Assembly: GCF_019112545.1 (NCBI RefSeq)
Contig: NW_025064887.1
Location: 561,257-625,256, forward strand
Direction: 5' to 3'
From: Guyanagaster necrorhizus
Lineage: Eukaryota; Basidiomycota; Agaricomycetes; Agaricales; Physalacriaceae
DNA: 64,000 nt
Part shown: positions 37,201-47,206 of the stretch, one piece after another
Layout: each line of letters begins with the position of its first letter
How positions within the stretch are numbered: position 1 is the first letter of the stretch
Program-made: the position numbers and the translations under genes
The notes under the pieces: generated by a model
The model's database searches: none
What the model was told of the DNA's origin: nothing
What the model saw: only the letters and a program-made list of their open reading frames with translations

Positions 37201-38104
37201 CCCGGATATGAAGCTCCTTCTGCATGTCGATTGCTAGAATGGTTTCCCCATCCTCCATTTCTTCGTCCCACCTGTCTTCCGGGTCCTCGTCAGGTAGTTC
37301 AAATGGGATCTTCCGGCATCGGCATCACGCGAATGTAATCCGCCCGGTTTTCCAATTAATGAGCGGGTTGTGCTGAATGAGCCAGTCATGTCCCAGGAAC
37401 AATTCTTTAGACCCGAGGTCGGTTACGGCTAGATCGATCCGTTCTGAATGATCTCCAATAGTTAATCGGAGTTCCACGAATTCCGTGATCGATCCGGCCT
37501 GATTTTTTGTTCTGTCAGCATTGTATACTGGTATAGGGGTGGCAGTAGATCGGGTGGGAAGGTTGTGTTCGAGGACGAAAGCTCGATTAATTGAGCTGCC
37601 AGTGCATCCGCTATCAATGAGAGTGGTTACTGAGTGTTTTGTTCGGCTGGTTAGGGTTTCGACCTGGGCCTTGGTGGTCAGGTCTCTTCCTGGGGTTTTG
37701 GTCCTTCGGATGAACTTTCATGGACCCTTCAACTTGTCCAGCCATTCTAATGCTTGGCTCCGTTCTGCGGCTTGCAATCCTTTGACAGTTTCGGTGGTAA
37801 CCTCTCCTGTCCTTGTCTGGTGTATTCACCCACGCAAGGCGGCAGTTGCTGTGCTTTCGTCGACTGCTTCTTTGATGGCTCTCCACGTCCATTCTGTTTC
37901 AAATGGTTTGAGCCATTGTTTCGGGCTCTCTGCCCTTGTTCGGCCCACAGGCACTTGAGTTTTGTTTTGCGACTCTCTAGGGTGTGCGATAGTAACACGG
38001 GGTATATTCAAATGCAATGTAACTACAGAGGTATCATAAGCTTGTGTAATGGTAGACGCTCGCACACCATGAAGTCCTTTGGCCGATTCAGCGGAGTTGC
38101 TCAC
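34226..38104 (-). pseudogene. Pol polyprotein of gypsy M (protease, RT, RNase H, integrase, chromodomain)
   Basis: One continuous frame of about 1290 codons broken only by seven TGA codons (37826, 37718, 37325, 36383, 35150, 34742, 34376). It begins in the -1 frame at GTGAGCAAC (38104), overlapping the gag stop. Protease has LIDSGCTGSSI at about 37598-37621. RT is at about 36390-37060 with IYLDD at 36545-36559. RNase H is at about 35750-36150 (ADSSEGAIG, DKELLAI, TDHQNL, ADLLSR). The HHCC finger is at about 35370-35510. The integrase core has D in SVDMI, D in ISDRR and E in NQEVEKYL. A chromodomain ends the protein at TAA 34226-34228. It would make the cDNA and integrate it, with the chromodomain probably steering to H3K9-methylated chromatin. 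Confidence 0.95.
34250..34417 (-). other. Chromodomain at the Pol C-terminus of gypsy M
   Basis: HYEIDQILNHK followed after a short basic, glycine-rich insert by VDYLVSWKGYGPESNQW. The three positions that form the aromatic cage of HP1-type chromodomains are filled by Y (HYEID), W and Y (SWKGY). A TGA at 34376-34378 splits the domain, where older copies carry a sense codon. Known chromodomains bind methylated H3K9. Binding by this one is inference. Confidence 0.85.
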
Positions 38105-40060
38105 TGATCGGCCTTGTCTTTTACTTCCTCAATCTTCGTTTTCTTGCCCAGTTCTTCGTCTTCCTTCTGTAACTCGGCAATCTGTGCTCGTATGTCCTCG
38201 CGGGTTCGTTTCTTCTTTGGGCAGTCCTTCGCCATGTGCCCCTTCTGTCCACAGTTAAAGCACTTTCCTTCTTTCTTCATGCGGTCAATGTCCATCGGCT
38301 TTCCGGTTCCGGTATAAGTCGTGCCGGTCCCGGTCTTCTGCGTGCCGTAACTAGGCATTTGAGAGGATTCTGATGATTTCCCGGCAGTTTGCCCAGACTT
38401 GTTCGGGGTTGGCGGGGCCGGCTTTTTGGAATATTCCTGCAGCGTTGTTGCCTCCGCTTTCTGCCTTTGTCGCTCCTTATACATCTCGACGATCCGTTCC
38501 TTCCATTCGTTGTATCCCACAGGCATCAACATTTTGACGCCCATGGCCGAGATCATTGTGAGGTATGAGGAGGGGACCCCTCACTTGAGCGCCTCCACCA
38601 TCCGTCCATCGTTTGCAGTGTCTTTCCTAATTCCGGCGAGCTTTGCAAGTCATTCTAGCTCATCGAAGTAGTCTGTGGCCGCCTTATCTCCCATCTTGTA
38701 CTCCTTGATCTTCTGCTTGTGTACTTCTTGTACTGCGGGATCAATGAATTTGTCATTCAGCATTCGTTTGAATACCGGCCATGAGGGATATCGATAATGC
38801 TCCCTAGTGGCGGAGTGGAAATTCGGGGAGATCAAGATCCACCACGTTTTGGCCTTGTCTTCTAGGTACGAGGTAGCAAATGCAACCTTGTTCATATCGG
38901 TGCCGATGTATCCGATATAAACTTCGAAGTATTGCTCGCAGTCCACTAGGAATCGGTCGATGTCATCCGAGGCCCTCTTAAAGGGGCGGGGCTTTCGAAG
39001 GAGATCAGGGTGGCATTGTAGGACGTTGGCGTTGGCCGGGAGTGGGCCCATTGGGTTAGGCCATCCATCAAACGGTGGCTGCCTCCACTCCGCTGGTGGT
39101 CCGGGGAAGGAGTGTAATGAGTTGTCGTCAGCGACCGGACTCCCCTTTGGATCGACGATTCGGACGATTACTCCGTCTCGTACCGTAAATCCGAGGCGGA
39201 CCGCTTCAGGGTCATCCCGAATGGGATCCTTCCCACTTGATTCTGCTTGATCCGGGGGAGGCTGTCCGCCGAGGAGCCGGCTTCCCCTGCCGGTCCAGGG
39301 ATTCTGGGTTTGGATGGCCTGCCATGCCGGTCGGTTTCTGGTTCGGATAAGCCATGATGCCGTGCTTCAGATTGACGGGCTATCTTCAGCCTGACTCCGA
39401 ATAGAGGGGGCGATGTAGATTGCTCGTTTCGGTTGAATGGGGGGAGTACGTGGCATTGGTGCTGGTGCTTTTGGTTTGTTGACGGGCCGATATGGGGGTA
39501 TCAGCACAAGCGGATCTTCTGGATGCCGCCGCCCGTATTCTTTCCATGCGTATTCTGTTGCGGCATACTGTAAAACCTTTTCTTTTTCAGTTCCTTCTGC
39601 GTACCTATACTCAAGTCCTAGGGACGTTGCTTGCCAGCGCGCGTCCTGCCATAAGTAATTCCTCCCCTGCTCGTATAACTCCTGGTATTCTCTGCTTCTG
39701 GCTCTTTCGATCTCTTCTCACAGTGCTTCTTCATCTGTGTCCTCCCCTGCTCGTTCCAGTCATTGTCGGTATGGATCATCACTGTCCTCGCTGCCCTCCT
39801 CGTTGCCCTCGTCCCTGCTGTCCCCTTCCTCGAGGAGGGAACGGATGGGCTGGTCGTAGATGGACGGCACAGCTGGTCGAAGGGTCGTCGGGGACCCTCC
39901 CGTTGACTTGGGTGCTTGGTCCGTCATCCCCTCGGCTACTTGTTCGGGCGATGGGAGGACTCCTGAGTCGGCTATAGCACGTTCTGCCACACGCTCTTGT
40001 CTCCTCCAGTTCTCGGCTATAGACGCCGAAGAGTCGCTGGAACTCGGGATTAAGGAACTG
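38101..40060 (-). pseudogene. Gag of gypsy M, main reading frame (core and CCHC knuckle)
   Basis: Frame with five TGA codons (39760, 39718, 39367, 38650, 38581). The conserved part starts near SASIAENWRRQ (about 40010-40034) and SIYDQPIRSLLEEGD. A Retrotrans_gag-like core follows at about 38650-38990 (DDIDRFLVDCEQYF, KTWWILI, YFDELE), then a proline-rich linker and a perfect CCHC knuckle CFNCGQKGHMAKDC at 38221-38262, and a lysine/glutamate-rich tail. It ends with TGA 38103-38101, overlapping pol by GTGA. The open frame extends upstream to at least 40872, overlapping the N-terminal frame by more than 1 kb. Confidence 0.87.
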
Positions 40061-41341
40061 TCGAGCGACCCTGCTGCCCAGGAATCGCTGGAGAGCCCTG
40101 TCAGAGACGTGGGCATTGTCGGGTACTCGGAGCCCGTAGGCTCCGAGGATGGAATCGGCGTCTGAAGAGATGGTGTCGGTGCGGGTGGGATATTCGAGGG
40201 TGACGGGTCGGGGCCTGTCGGCATTTCCTTGCCTGATTGCCTCATCCCAGCTGACGATGCTGGCGGGTCCCGTCCATGGGTCATCGTCGGTGTCGGGCTC
40301 TCTGAAGGGAGATCCGGTATCGGTATGGAGCTCATACTCCCTAGGGGAGGCTGACCCCATCCTCTCGACCTCCTCCCTCCTTCTTCGTTCCCTCCCCTGC
40401 CTGTCATACTCTGCGGCCTCGTACTGCTCTCGGGCCTCTTCTCGGACGTAGTCGGCGAGCTCCTCCTGGGTTCGCCTGATCTCTGCTTCTCGGTTCTGAT
40501 TCTGCTGCTGCTGTCATACTGCTTCGTCATAATCGAAGGGAATGGCAAGATCCCACTCTGGGAATATTCTGTGTATAATTCTTCTCGTTGCGGCTCTTCC
40601 CCTTTCGCTAGCGGTCCCGACCTCGGGCTCGCTTCCCACGTGGAGGTGCCGGTAGGGGTCCCCTGCTGCCGAGATGGCAATGTCCGCATTGTCGTAGTCG
40701 GGGTGGATTGTCCTTCCTTGCGGGTCGTCGACCCCCAACCTGCTGATGGATGGGCTGAGGTCGGAGTTGGGCTCGGTGGGGGTCTCGGGGGGGTTCTGGG
40801 GGGTGTAGGGACCTTCGCGGGGTCCCGCAGCCATCCGAGCGGCATCAAGGGAGTCCTGAGCACGGTTTCCAATCCCTGAGGGAATTGGGGAGGCGGAATG
40901 CTCGGGGGAGTTGGCCGGAGTGACGTAGTTGGAGACCTCGGCAGGCTCCTGAGCGACGTTCATCATCCACGGGTTCCGGAACCCTGTGAGAGCAGGGTTG
41001 CGGTCTCTGCTGTGTCGTCGGGGGCGTTCGGGTCCTTCCTCCTTGTGAAGGCTCCTCTGATCCGGGTCGCTATTCCCGGTTTCTGGTACGGGTCCCCCTT
41101 GCGGGAAGAAGGACGTTCTGGCGGAGGAGGGGATGTCATGGAAAGGGAGATCGGGGGTTACGTTGCGTAGGATTTGCTGAATATGCTGGAATGCTTGGTA
41201 GTGCCTGACTATCCAAGCTGCTACTGATTGTCGTCCGTGGCAAAGGGTGATGATGGCTAAGAGACTGAGTAATGTTCTGATGATGGAAGCTATTAACTCG
41301 AAGAAGTCGTGATTTAAGTCTGCGGTTGTTACTGGCGGCAT
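39779..41341 (-). pseudogene. Gag of gypsy M, N-terminal reading frame with hydrophobic helix
   Basis: Starts at ATG 41341-41339 (MPPVTTADLNHDFFELI). Residues about 14-36 form a hydrophobic helix (ASIIRTLLSLLAIITLC), then RHYQAFQHIQQIL, a long proline- and serine-rich disordered stretch, the conserved WDLAIPFDYDEAV motif near 40515-40560, and a glutamate/arginine-rich coil (about 40380-40510). One TGA at 40514-40516. The frame is otherwise open to 39779. Homology to other copies in this frame continues to RFLGSRVARQFLNPEFQRLF at about 40020-40090 and then passes to the +1 frame. Confidence 0.8.
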
Positions 41342-41383
41342 TCGGTTTCTCAGCACAATTGGGCTTGAGAAAGGGAAGGTGAA

Positions 41384-41397
41384 AGCTTCGAGCTAAT
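41384..41397 (-). promoter_or_regulatory. Self-complementary primer-binding site of gypsy M
   Basis: Directly inside the 5' LTR the minus strand reads ATTAGCTCGAAGCT. Its complement AGCTTCGAGCTAA is found exactly in the 5' LTR (positions 41560-41548 on the minus strand), at the predicted mRNA start. No tRNA complement is seen. This is the Tf1-type self-priming layout. Confidence 0.75.
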
Positions 41398-41832
41398 TGT
41401 TAGGCTCAAGCGTCACGTGAACAGATACACGTGATAAACAGGTGTTCCTTCGCACTTCGAGGAATCACCTGAGTTCACTTAGTATATATCCGTTTGGTGT
41501 GACACAAGGTCAGATATAGACTCGAGGTAGAATGGCATGTATAAACTTTAGCTCGAAGCTGGGGTATACCAGTGAGAGCTGCTGTCCTTAAATACTGTAC
41601 AGTTGTCTGCTAATTATACTACTGCTTATTATGTGTGTCTGTGTCCATTGTGCTCATTGTCCTGGAGCGTCATTATCATACATAAAAGGTCGATTGTGTG
41701 TCGCGAGCGCAACCGTTACGATGTCTTGATGGAAGGCTTTAGTTGTGCTGACTAAGTCTTCCACGGTCTTGTGCCTTCTGACTCAGCATGAATAGGGGTA
41801 AAAAGGAAAAGAAAAGGGAATAAATCGTAACA
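41398..41832 (-). repeat. 5' LTR of gypsy M (435 bp)
   Basis: TGTTAGGCTC...AAATCGTAACA, same length as the 3' LTR. It drives transcription leftward. Confidence 0.97.
41588..41594 (-). promoter_or_regulatory. TATA-like element of the M promoter
   Basis: TATTTAA on the minus strand, with its first base 34 bases upstream of AGCTTCGAGCTAA (41560). The spacing predicts that the transcript starts at or within a few bases of the segment complementary to the PBS. The same arrangement recurs in A, B, C, J, K and I. Confidence 0.65.
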
Positions 41833-41837
41833 AAAAG

Positions 41838-41923
41838 CTGGTAAGCATTAACTTTTGATCTTCAGTATTAGTAGCTACAATTATATAAGATAAGAGTGAC
41901 ATGGAGAGTGTGCTACTTCAATG
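41838..41923 (-). repeat. Cop3 3' LTR, inner part
   Basis: Continues the LTR fragment 33697-33757 after the M insertion (CTGGTAAGCATT...CTACTTCAATG). Together they give 147 bp, equal to the other LTR. Confidence 0.92.
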
Positions 41924-43684
41924 CTCTCTCTTGACCAAATATGTCTACAGAGGTATTGAGACAAGTCTGAGTAAGATAATCATGTGTCTGAGCTTCTCTC
42001 TTTCCAATCTCCTTGTCAAGGCATTGGCTGGCATATTGTCAATTCATAAGTGGACCATATAGATGCATCCCTTCTCAACTTTATCATGCAGTCAATAGAA
42101 TTGAAGGTCAAGGTGTTTAACCCAGCTATAATATTCAGGGCTTTGAGCAACCAACAGAGCAGACTCATTGTCGATATAGAAAACTGAGGCATTAGTGAAT
42201 GAATAGCTAAACTCTGTGAACAAGTTGTGAAGCCAAAGGATTTTCTGACCAGCAGATACAGCTGAAATGTATTCTGTCTCTGTTGTTGAGAGTGTTACAA
42301 ATGTCTGAAGACAACTCATCCAGCTAATAGCTCCAGTACCTATTTTGACAATAAAGCCATTTGTAGAACATCCACTATCTTTGTCACCTCTATGATCTGC
42401 ATTGCAATAAGTCTTGAAGTCAAAGACTGGTGAATCTGACTCAGAGTTAGGATAAAAGCTATTTGAGAGCTTCCCAGTGGGCTGTGCCAGGGTTTTTGCT
42501 GAATCATGAGAGTACACTCATAGGATAGGCAACATCAGGCCTGGTAGCAATAGTGAGATAGGCCATAGAGCTGAGCACATTCAGATATGAGATTGTCCAC
42601 ATTGTCTTGTATTTCTCTAGTGTTTTGGGAGACTGATCTGCTGTAAGTTTTATGTTTGGATCCAAAGGTGTCAGAACAGGATTGCAGTCAGCCATTCCTG
42701 CACATTGCAGAATATCTAAGATATATTGGCACTGGGAGAGTGTGTATGTTCAGTTGGCTTAGTCATGCTTGATCTCAACACCAAAGAGATAAGTATTAGA
42801 CTCAAGTCTCAAAGCTTGAAGTGCTTCTTGAGATCATTGATGATCTTTGCAACACCATCTGGTATCTTTGTGGCAATGGTCATGTCATCAATAAAGACTG
42901 AAATGATGATATGTTCACTGTCTCTCTTATAAATCCAGACACTATGCTCATATTTTACCTGTTCAAAACCCATAGCATTGGTCAATGTTGCATGTAACTT
43001 TTTGTGCTATTCTCTTCCAGCTTGCTTTAGTCCATATAGAGACTTGAAGAGGTGCCAGACCCATTCCTTTTCTTTCTCCTCAAAACCTTCTGGCTGCTCT
43101 ATATACATCTCTTTTGTCAGCTCACTATTGAGAAATGCTGATGAGATATCAACACTCTATAGCTCTAAATCTTCAAGGGCACCAAGTGCTAGGACAGCTT
43201 GTAGAGCAGCCCATTTTGGTGTTAGAGAGAAGGTTTCAGTATAATCAAAGCCAGATTATTGCAAATATTTCTTTGCAACAAGTCTTACTTTATAGCACTC
43301 AATTGATCTATCAGCATTGTGTTTCACTTTGAATACCTAGCAACTCCTAACTGTCTTTCAATTTGGAGAGCATTTCACCAATTCAAAGACACTATTTTCA
43401 ATGAGTGTCTGTATCTCTTGCATAGTGGTTTCATATCAACTTGCAGCTTCCTCTGGAGGACATTTCATAGCTTCATGGAAGGATCTAGATTCACCATCAT
43501 ATGTGGATGCCTTATAAGCTGCTTCTGTCATGCTCTCAAATGCAACTTCCAGTCCTTTCTCCATTGTCAAATGCTCTATTGTCTGGCTGGAGAAAGCTAT
43601 GCCTTCAAGAATAGTTTTATCTTCTATAAAGGCTGTGTGTGCTTAATCCTCTGCATCTCTTGCATGATTATCATTGTTGACATT
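41924..43684 (-). pseudogene. Copia RT and RNase H of Cop3
   Basis: The RT N-part at about 43060-43330 has AVLALGALEDLELQSVDISS, where QSVDISSAFLN holds the first catalytic aspartate. The second motif reads SVFIDDMTIATK at about 42868-42903, so both aspartates are kept. The C-part is at 42504-42695 (ATRPDVAYPMSVLS). RNase H is at 42092-42517 (CNADHRGDKDS, LSTTETEYISA, IDNESALL, EYYSWVKHLDLQFY), and the end has DNMPANALT. Long segments are stop-free, so it is less damaged than Cop2 or Cop1, but scattered stops and a frame break near 42500-42530 remain. Confidence 0.88.
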
Positions 43685-46258
43685 TCAGTGCATTCCATGA
43701 TCATAACCAGAGTCAGGATTATATAAGCTATTGTCACATATTCTGTATTCATGTTTGTCTAAGTCTAGTGGAGGTGGTAGTGATAGTGATGGAGTTAGGT
43801 CTGAGAGAGATCTATCAAATGGTGAGCCAGGAGGAGTCATAACATCATGAGGAAGAGGTGATACTGGAGGTGATGGGCTTGGAGAAGGTAAGGGATTTGG
43901 TGCTGGAGAATTTTCTGGAGGTGGAAGATCATTATTGTTAAGGTCTCCCCCTTGATCAGGCAGCATAGGAGAATCTGACAGATTTGAGAGTGAAGAAAAT
44001 AGGTCACTAAAGAGGTTGATAAGAGTTTTTGTATTTTCTGGAAACATCTGCTCATCAAAAATAACATGGCTTGATATAATAAACTTCTTAGTTACAGAGT
44101 TCCAGCACTTCCATGCCTTTGTATCTGATGGATATCTAACAAATATGCATTTGGTGGTGTATGGCTGAAGGTCTTATCACTTATTCTTTTTGATATGGAT
44201 ATAAGCCATACAGCCAAAGACATGCAAGTTAGAGATGTCAGGTTTCTTCTTGTGCTAGCCAGTATATGATGTTATTTTAGAAAGTGGTGCTGTAGGATAA
44301 TGGTTGCACATATATATAAATAGAAGCACTGCTAGTCTCTAGAAGGAGAGAGAAAGATGAGCTTCATAGAATATAGTAATAGCCTCTTTAGCAATATCAC
44401 AATTTGCATATTCTGCAATTCTATTTTGATGAGACTCATCAGGCTCAGTATGGTGTCTTGATATCTCTTTTTCTATACATAACTGATTGAATTCATGATC
44501 CATATACTCTCCTCCACTATCATCTTGCTCCTCTAAGATTTTTAGACTATAAAAATTTTCAGCATAGACTTTGTAGCATTTAAATTCAGCCAGAGCATCA
44601 CTCTTGTGCTTTAGCAAGGCAACAGCCTAAAAATGCAGAGCACTATATATAAAAGTGATCCAGTAGTGATAATCTTCTAATATAGCAACTGGCATAAGTC
44701 TCTTAAGATCAGAGAATACAATTGTGAGAGGGTATGTTGAAAGGAGTGAGAGGTCTCAAGGAATATTATACTGCCTGTGCTTGCCTATAAGACAGAGTTC
44801 ACAAATTGGATTGGAATTGCATTGCATATTATTTATCTTCATATTTAAAATAAGCTGATTTTTATACATATTCAAGATAATGTTTATACTTCTGTAACAG
44901 ATTCATCAATGCCATAGAGTCAGGTTGAGTGGACAGGTGCTTACAGTATTTGAGGTTACCAGTCTTGTAGTGTGAGTGGTGCCATTAAGATATCCAATGT
45001 TGTTATTATTGACAGTGGCTGAGAAACAAAGTGCTTTGTCTTGAAAGAACTGGACAGATGACTCAGCTATGTTGATCTCATATCCTTTATAATATGTAAG
45101 ATAGAAGGGTAAAAGCAAGTTATTGCAAAGATCAGATATATGCAGTACATTCTAGAACTTGACAGCCTCACAGACCTCTCTATTCTTCTCTTTAGGCTCA
45201 AACACAATTGTCTCCATGCTCACTGAATAGATGATTGAATTGTTCACTAACTGAATTAGAACCACATATGATGTCCAGACATGAAACCAGTCTCGATGAT
45301 GGCTCATGTGAGATAAAGTACCTATACCCATATTCCAGTTAGATGATGCTGGAGACAAGAGATCAATACTTGCTTGGCTGGCAGTCTCTTCTATAATATT
45401 TGACTTCTCTGTCTTTGTCTCTTTTATCTTCTTACCCAATTTTATATTCTAACATTCCTGAACACACTGTATAGCTTGCTCTTTGGCTTTCTTTTTGCTG
45501 AAACACTCCTCCTTGGTATGTTCAGAGTTGGTGCACCAGCTGCAGATAGTATCAAATGATGTCATATAAGTGACTTAAACTCTGACAGTGCTCATTTTGA
45601 ATAATGTTGCTGAAGTGGTGTCACAAGAGTGGTGCTGCATCTCTTTAGTGTGGAAGACAGCAATAAGTTTGTCAAAACTGAGAGAATAGAGGAGAAGGAC
45701 TGATGACACAAAATTATCATAATCAGATGGGAGAGCATGAATGAGAGTCACAGATTGAAGCTTTTTATTAAGTTGATTGGTGGTGAACTTTTCAGAGCAA
45801 AGTGCTTTAATATATTGTATAGCTTGTGAGACACATCCAACAAGAGCAGAGAGAGACTCTTTGTCATCCTTCTAAATGCTAAATAAGATATCATAGGTAT
45901 TGAAATGGATGCTCAGTTTTTGCTGTTAGTGAATATTTTTCAGTTTTGACCATATAGCTGTGGGCTTACCTATGAGAAGACTGATGTGAGTGCACTGTGA
46001 TTTATCAATACAAAGTCAGAGGTATCCTGCTGCAGATGAATGAGCTTGAAGATAAGCTTTTATCTTCTTCTTTTTGAGCTTTGTGAGTTCACTAGGATCA
46101 ACTTGCTCTGGTGGCTCCTCAGTGCCATCAAAGTGGCCAAATAGCCCCTTGATACACATGTAGGCTTTGAATAAAGGTGTAAAGTGGTTCTAGTTGCCAG
46201 TATGGAGGTTGAAAAAGCCATGTTTGATGGTGTTGATAATGTCTGAGTCATTCATCAT
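43685..46258 (-). pseudogene. Copia Gag, protease and integrase of Cop3
   Basis: Starts at the tandem ATGs 46258-46253 (MMNDSDIINTIKHGFFNL), a copia Gag N-terminus. The knuckle-like CSWCTNSEHTKEEC lies at about 45500-45560. The protease signature is WNMGIGTLSHMS at about 45300-45335 (copia LDTGASHHM, altered). Pre-integrase finger at about 44760-44960 (LCHRS-like, CELCLIGKHR). The integrase core lies at about 44350-44740, including DDSGGEYM with the second catalytic D and NRIAEYANC with the E. A proline- and serine-rich linker (43700-44040) joins it to RT. A number of stops, mostly from TGA and TAG. Confidence 0.87.
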
Positions 46259-46442
46259 AGTGTGAGAAAAAAAGAGACCATTGAGATTAAAGAGTATGTG
46301 AAAGCCTGTGATGAGTAGATGCAACTTCCAAATAGATAGTGATATCTCTTAGAAAAATGAGGAAGACTTTGATGTCTAGTGAATGGTTTGCAAGAGAGAA
46401 TGAAAATTTTGCTTGACTTAGTAAGGTGTGAGGCCTATAACC

Positions 46443-46589
46443 TGTTGAGAGCAGATTGTGTAGTGCAGTGGAAAAAGCCCAGTCTGAAGTCAAAGATCAA
46501 AAGCTGGTAAGCATTGACTTTCGATCTCCAGTATTAGTAGCTATGATTATATAAGATAAGAGTGACATGGAGGGTGTGCTACTTCAACA
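46443..46589 (-). repeat. 5' LTR of Cop3 (147 bp)
   Basis: TGTTGAGAGC...CTACTTCAACA, followed by the ATAAA duplication. This intact copy shows the sequence into which M inserted in the other LTR (GATCAAAAGCTGG). Confidence 0.95.
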
Positions 46590-46627
46590 ATAAATCCCCC
46601 TCAGTGATGATACACCTTCCACAAACA

Positions 46628-47201
46628 TGTCACAATTTTTGCTCCTAAATCATGATCTGCCAATGCTTAACATGATGACACTATAGCTATATCTTATTCA
46701 TCAATGCATAATAAGATGACAAAGAACAATATGATAACCATTGCTATCCCATATCTTGAATATAATAGGAACTGTGGCATATGAGAAATTCACTATAGTG
46801 ATAATATAGTAGAGTGACAATAATGAACAAAAGCAAGGGCATAGTCATTGTTATCTCAGATAATAAGCAGAGAGCATGAAAAGCAGACAATAGTCATCTG
46901 TAAAGCATAGGGTTCTTTAGACAGTATATAAAGTAGTAGTACATACTGATGTATCTCAGTCTTGAGCTAAGATTTAATACACTTATTACATTCTCTGACT
47001 ATTTGATATGAATACTTTTGTCACAACAGCAGACTATATCTATCAGCCACAGCTCTTCATCTCTCTCTATGAAATCCTTATAGCTTATCTCATTATTCTC
47101 ATCATACTTTTATATTGAAACTAGACTCAGACTCAGCATCTAGAATTGGACTCTGACAAAAGTGGTGCTAGAGATTTGTGAGTATTAGTGGAAGCCTAAC
47201 A
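46628..47201 (+). mobile_element. Solo LTR F (574 bp), distinct family
   Basis: TGTCACAATTTTTGC...GAAGCCTAACA with a perfect AAACA duplication (46623-46627 and 47202-47206). Contains GTATATAAAGTAG about 35 bases before CAGTCTTGAGCTAAG, the same promoter layout as the other gypsy LTRs, but the rest of the sequence is diverged and longer. No internal sequence is present. It sits inside the Cop2 linker between integrase and RT. Confidence 0.9.
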
Positions 47202-47206
47202 AAACA

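Larger units (their letters stand above)
33758..41832 (-). mobile_element. Gypsy chromovirus M, youngest full element (8075 bp)
   Basis: A structurally complete minus-strand Ty3/gypsy chromovirus with identical-length LTRs (435 bp, 33758-34192 and 41398-41832) and a perfect AAAAG duplication (33753-33757 and 41833-41837). It is the only full element that keeps a normal CpG content. It carries PBS, Gag with N-terminal helix and CCHC knuckle, Pol with all catalytic motifs, chromodomain and polypurine tract. Thirteen in-frame TGA codons interrupt gag and pol, so this copy is not autonomous, but it is the best template for the family in the window. Confidence 0.97.
33697..46589 (-). mobile_element. 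Copia element Cop3, full length, split by M
   Basis: LTRs of 147 bp: the right one is 46443-46589; the left one is 33697-33757 plus 41838-41923. The perfect ATAAA duplication lies at 33692-33696 and 46590-46594. Without M it is about 4813 bp. Coding order on the minus strand is Gag, protease, integrase, RT, RNase H, which defines Ty1/copia. It is inserted in the integrase region of Cop2, in the opposite orientation. Confidence 0.95.

Noticed and set aside
37521..37958. A 145-codon plus-strand frame over the M protease region
   Set aside because: The minus strand here codes the protease with its DSG motif in the expected pol frame, so the plus-strand frame is a shadow.
39760..40872. A separate proline-rich gene overlapping Gag of M
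   Set aside because: Its C-terminal third aligns with the Gag core frame of other copies, so it is treated as the Gag main frame with an upstream open extension. It remains an alternative explanation in the findings.
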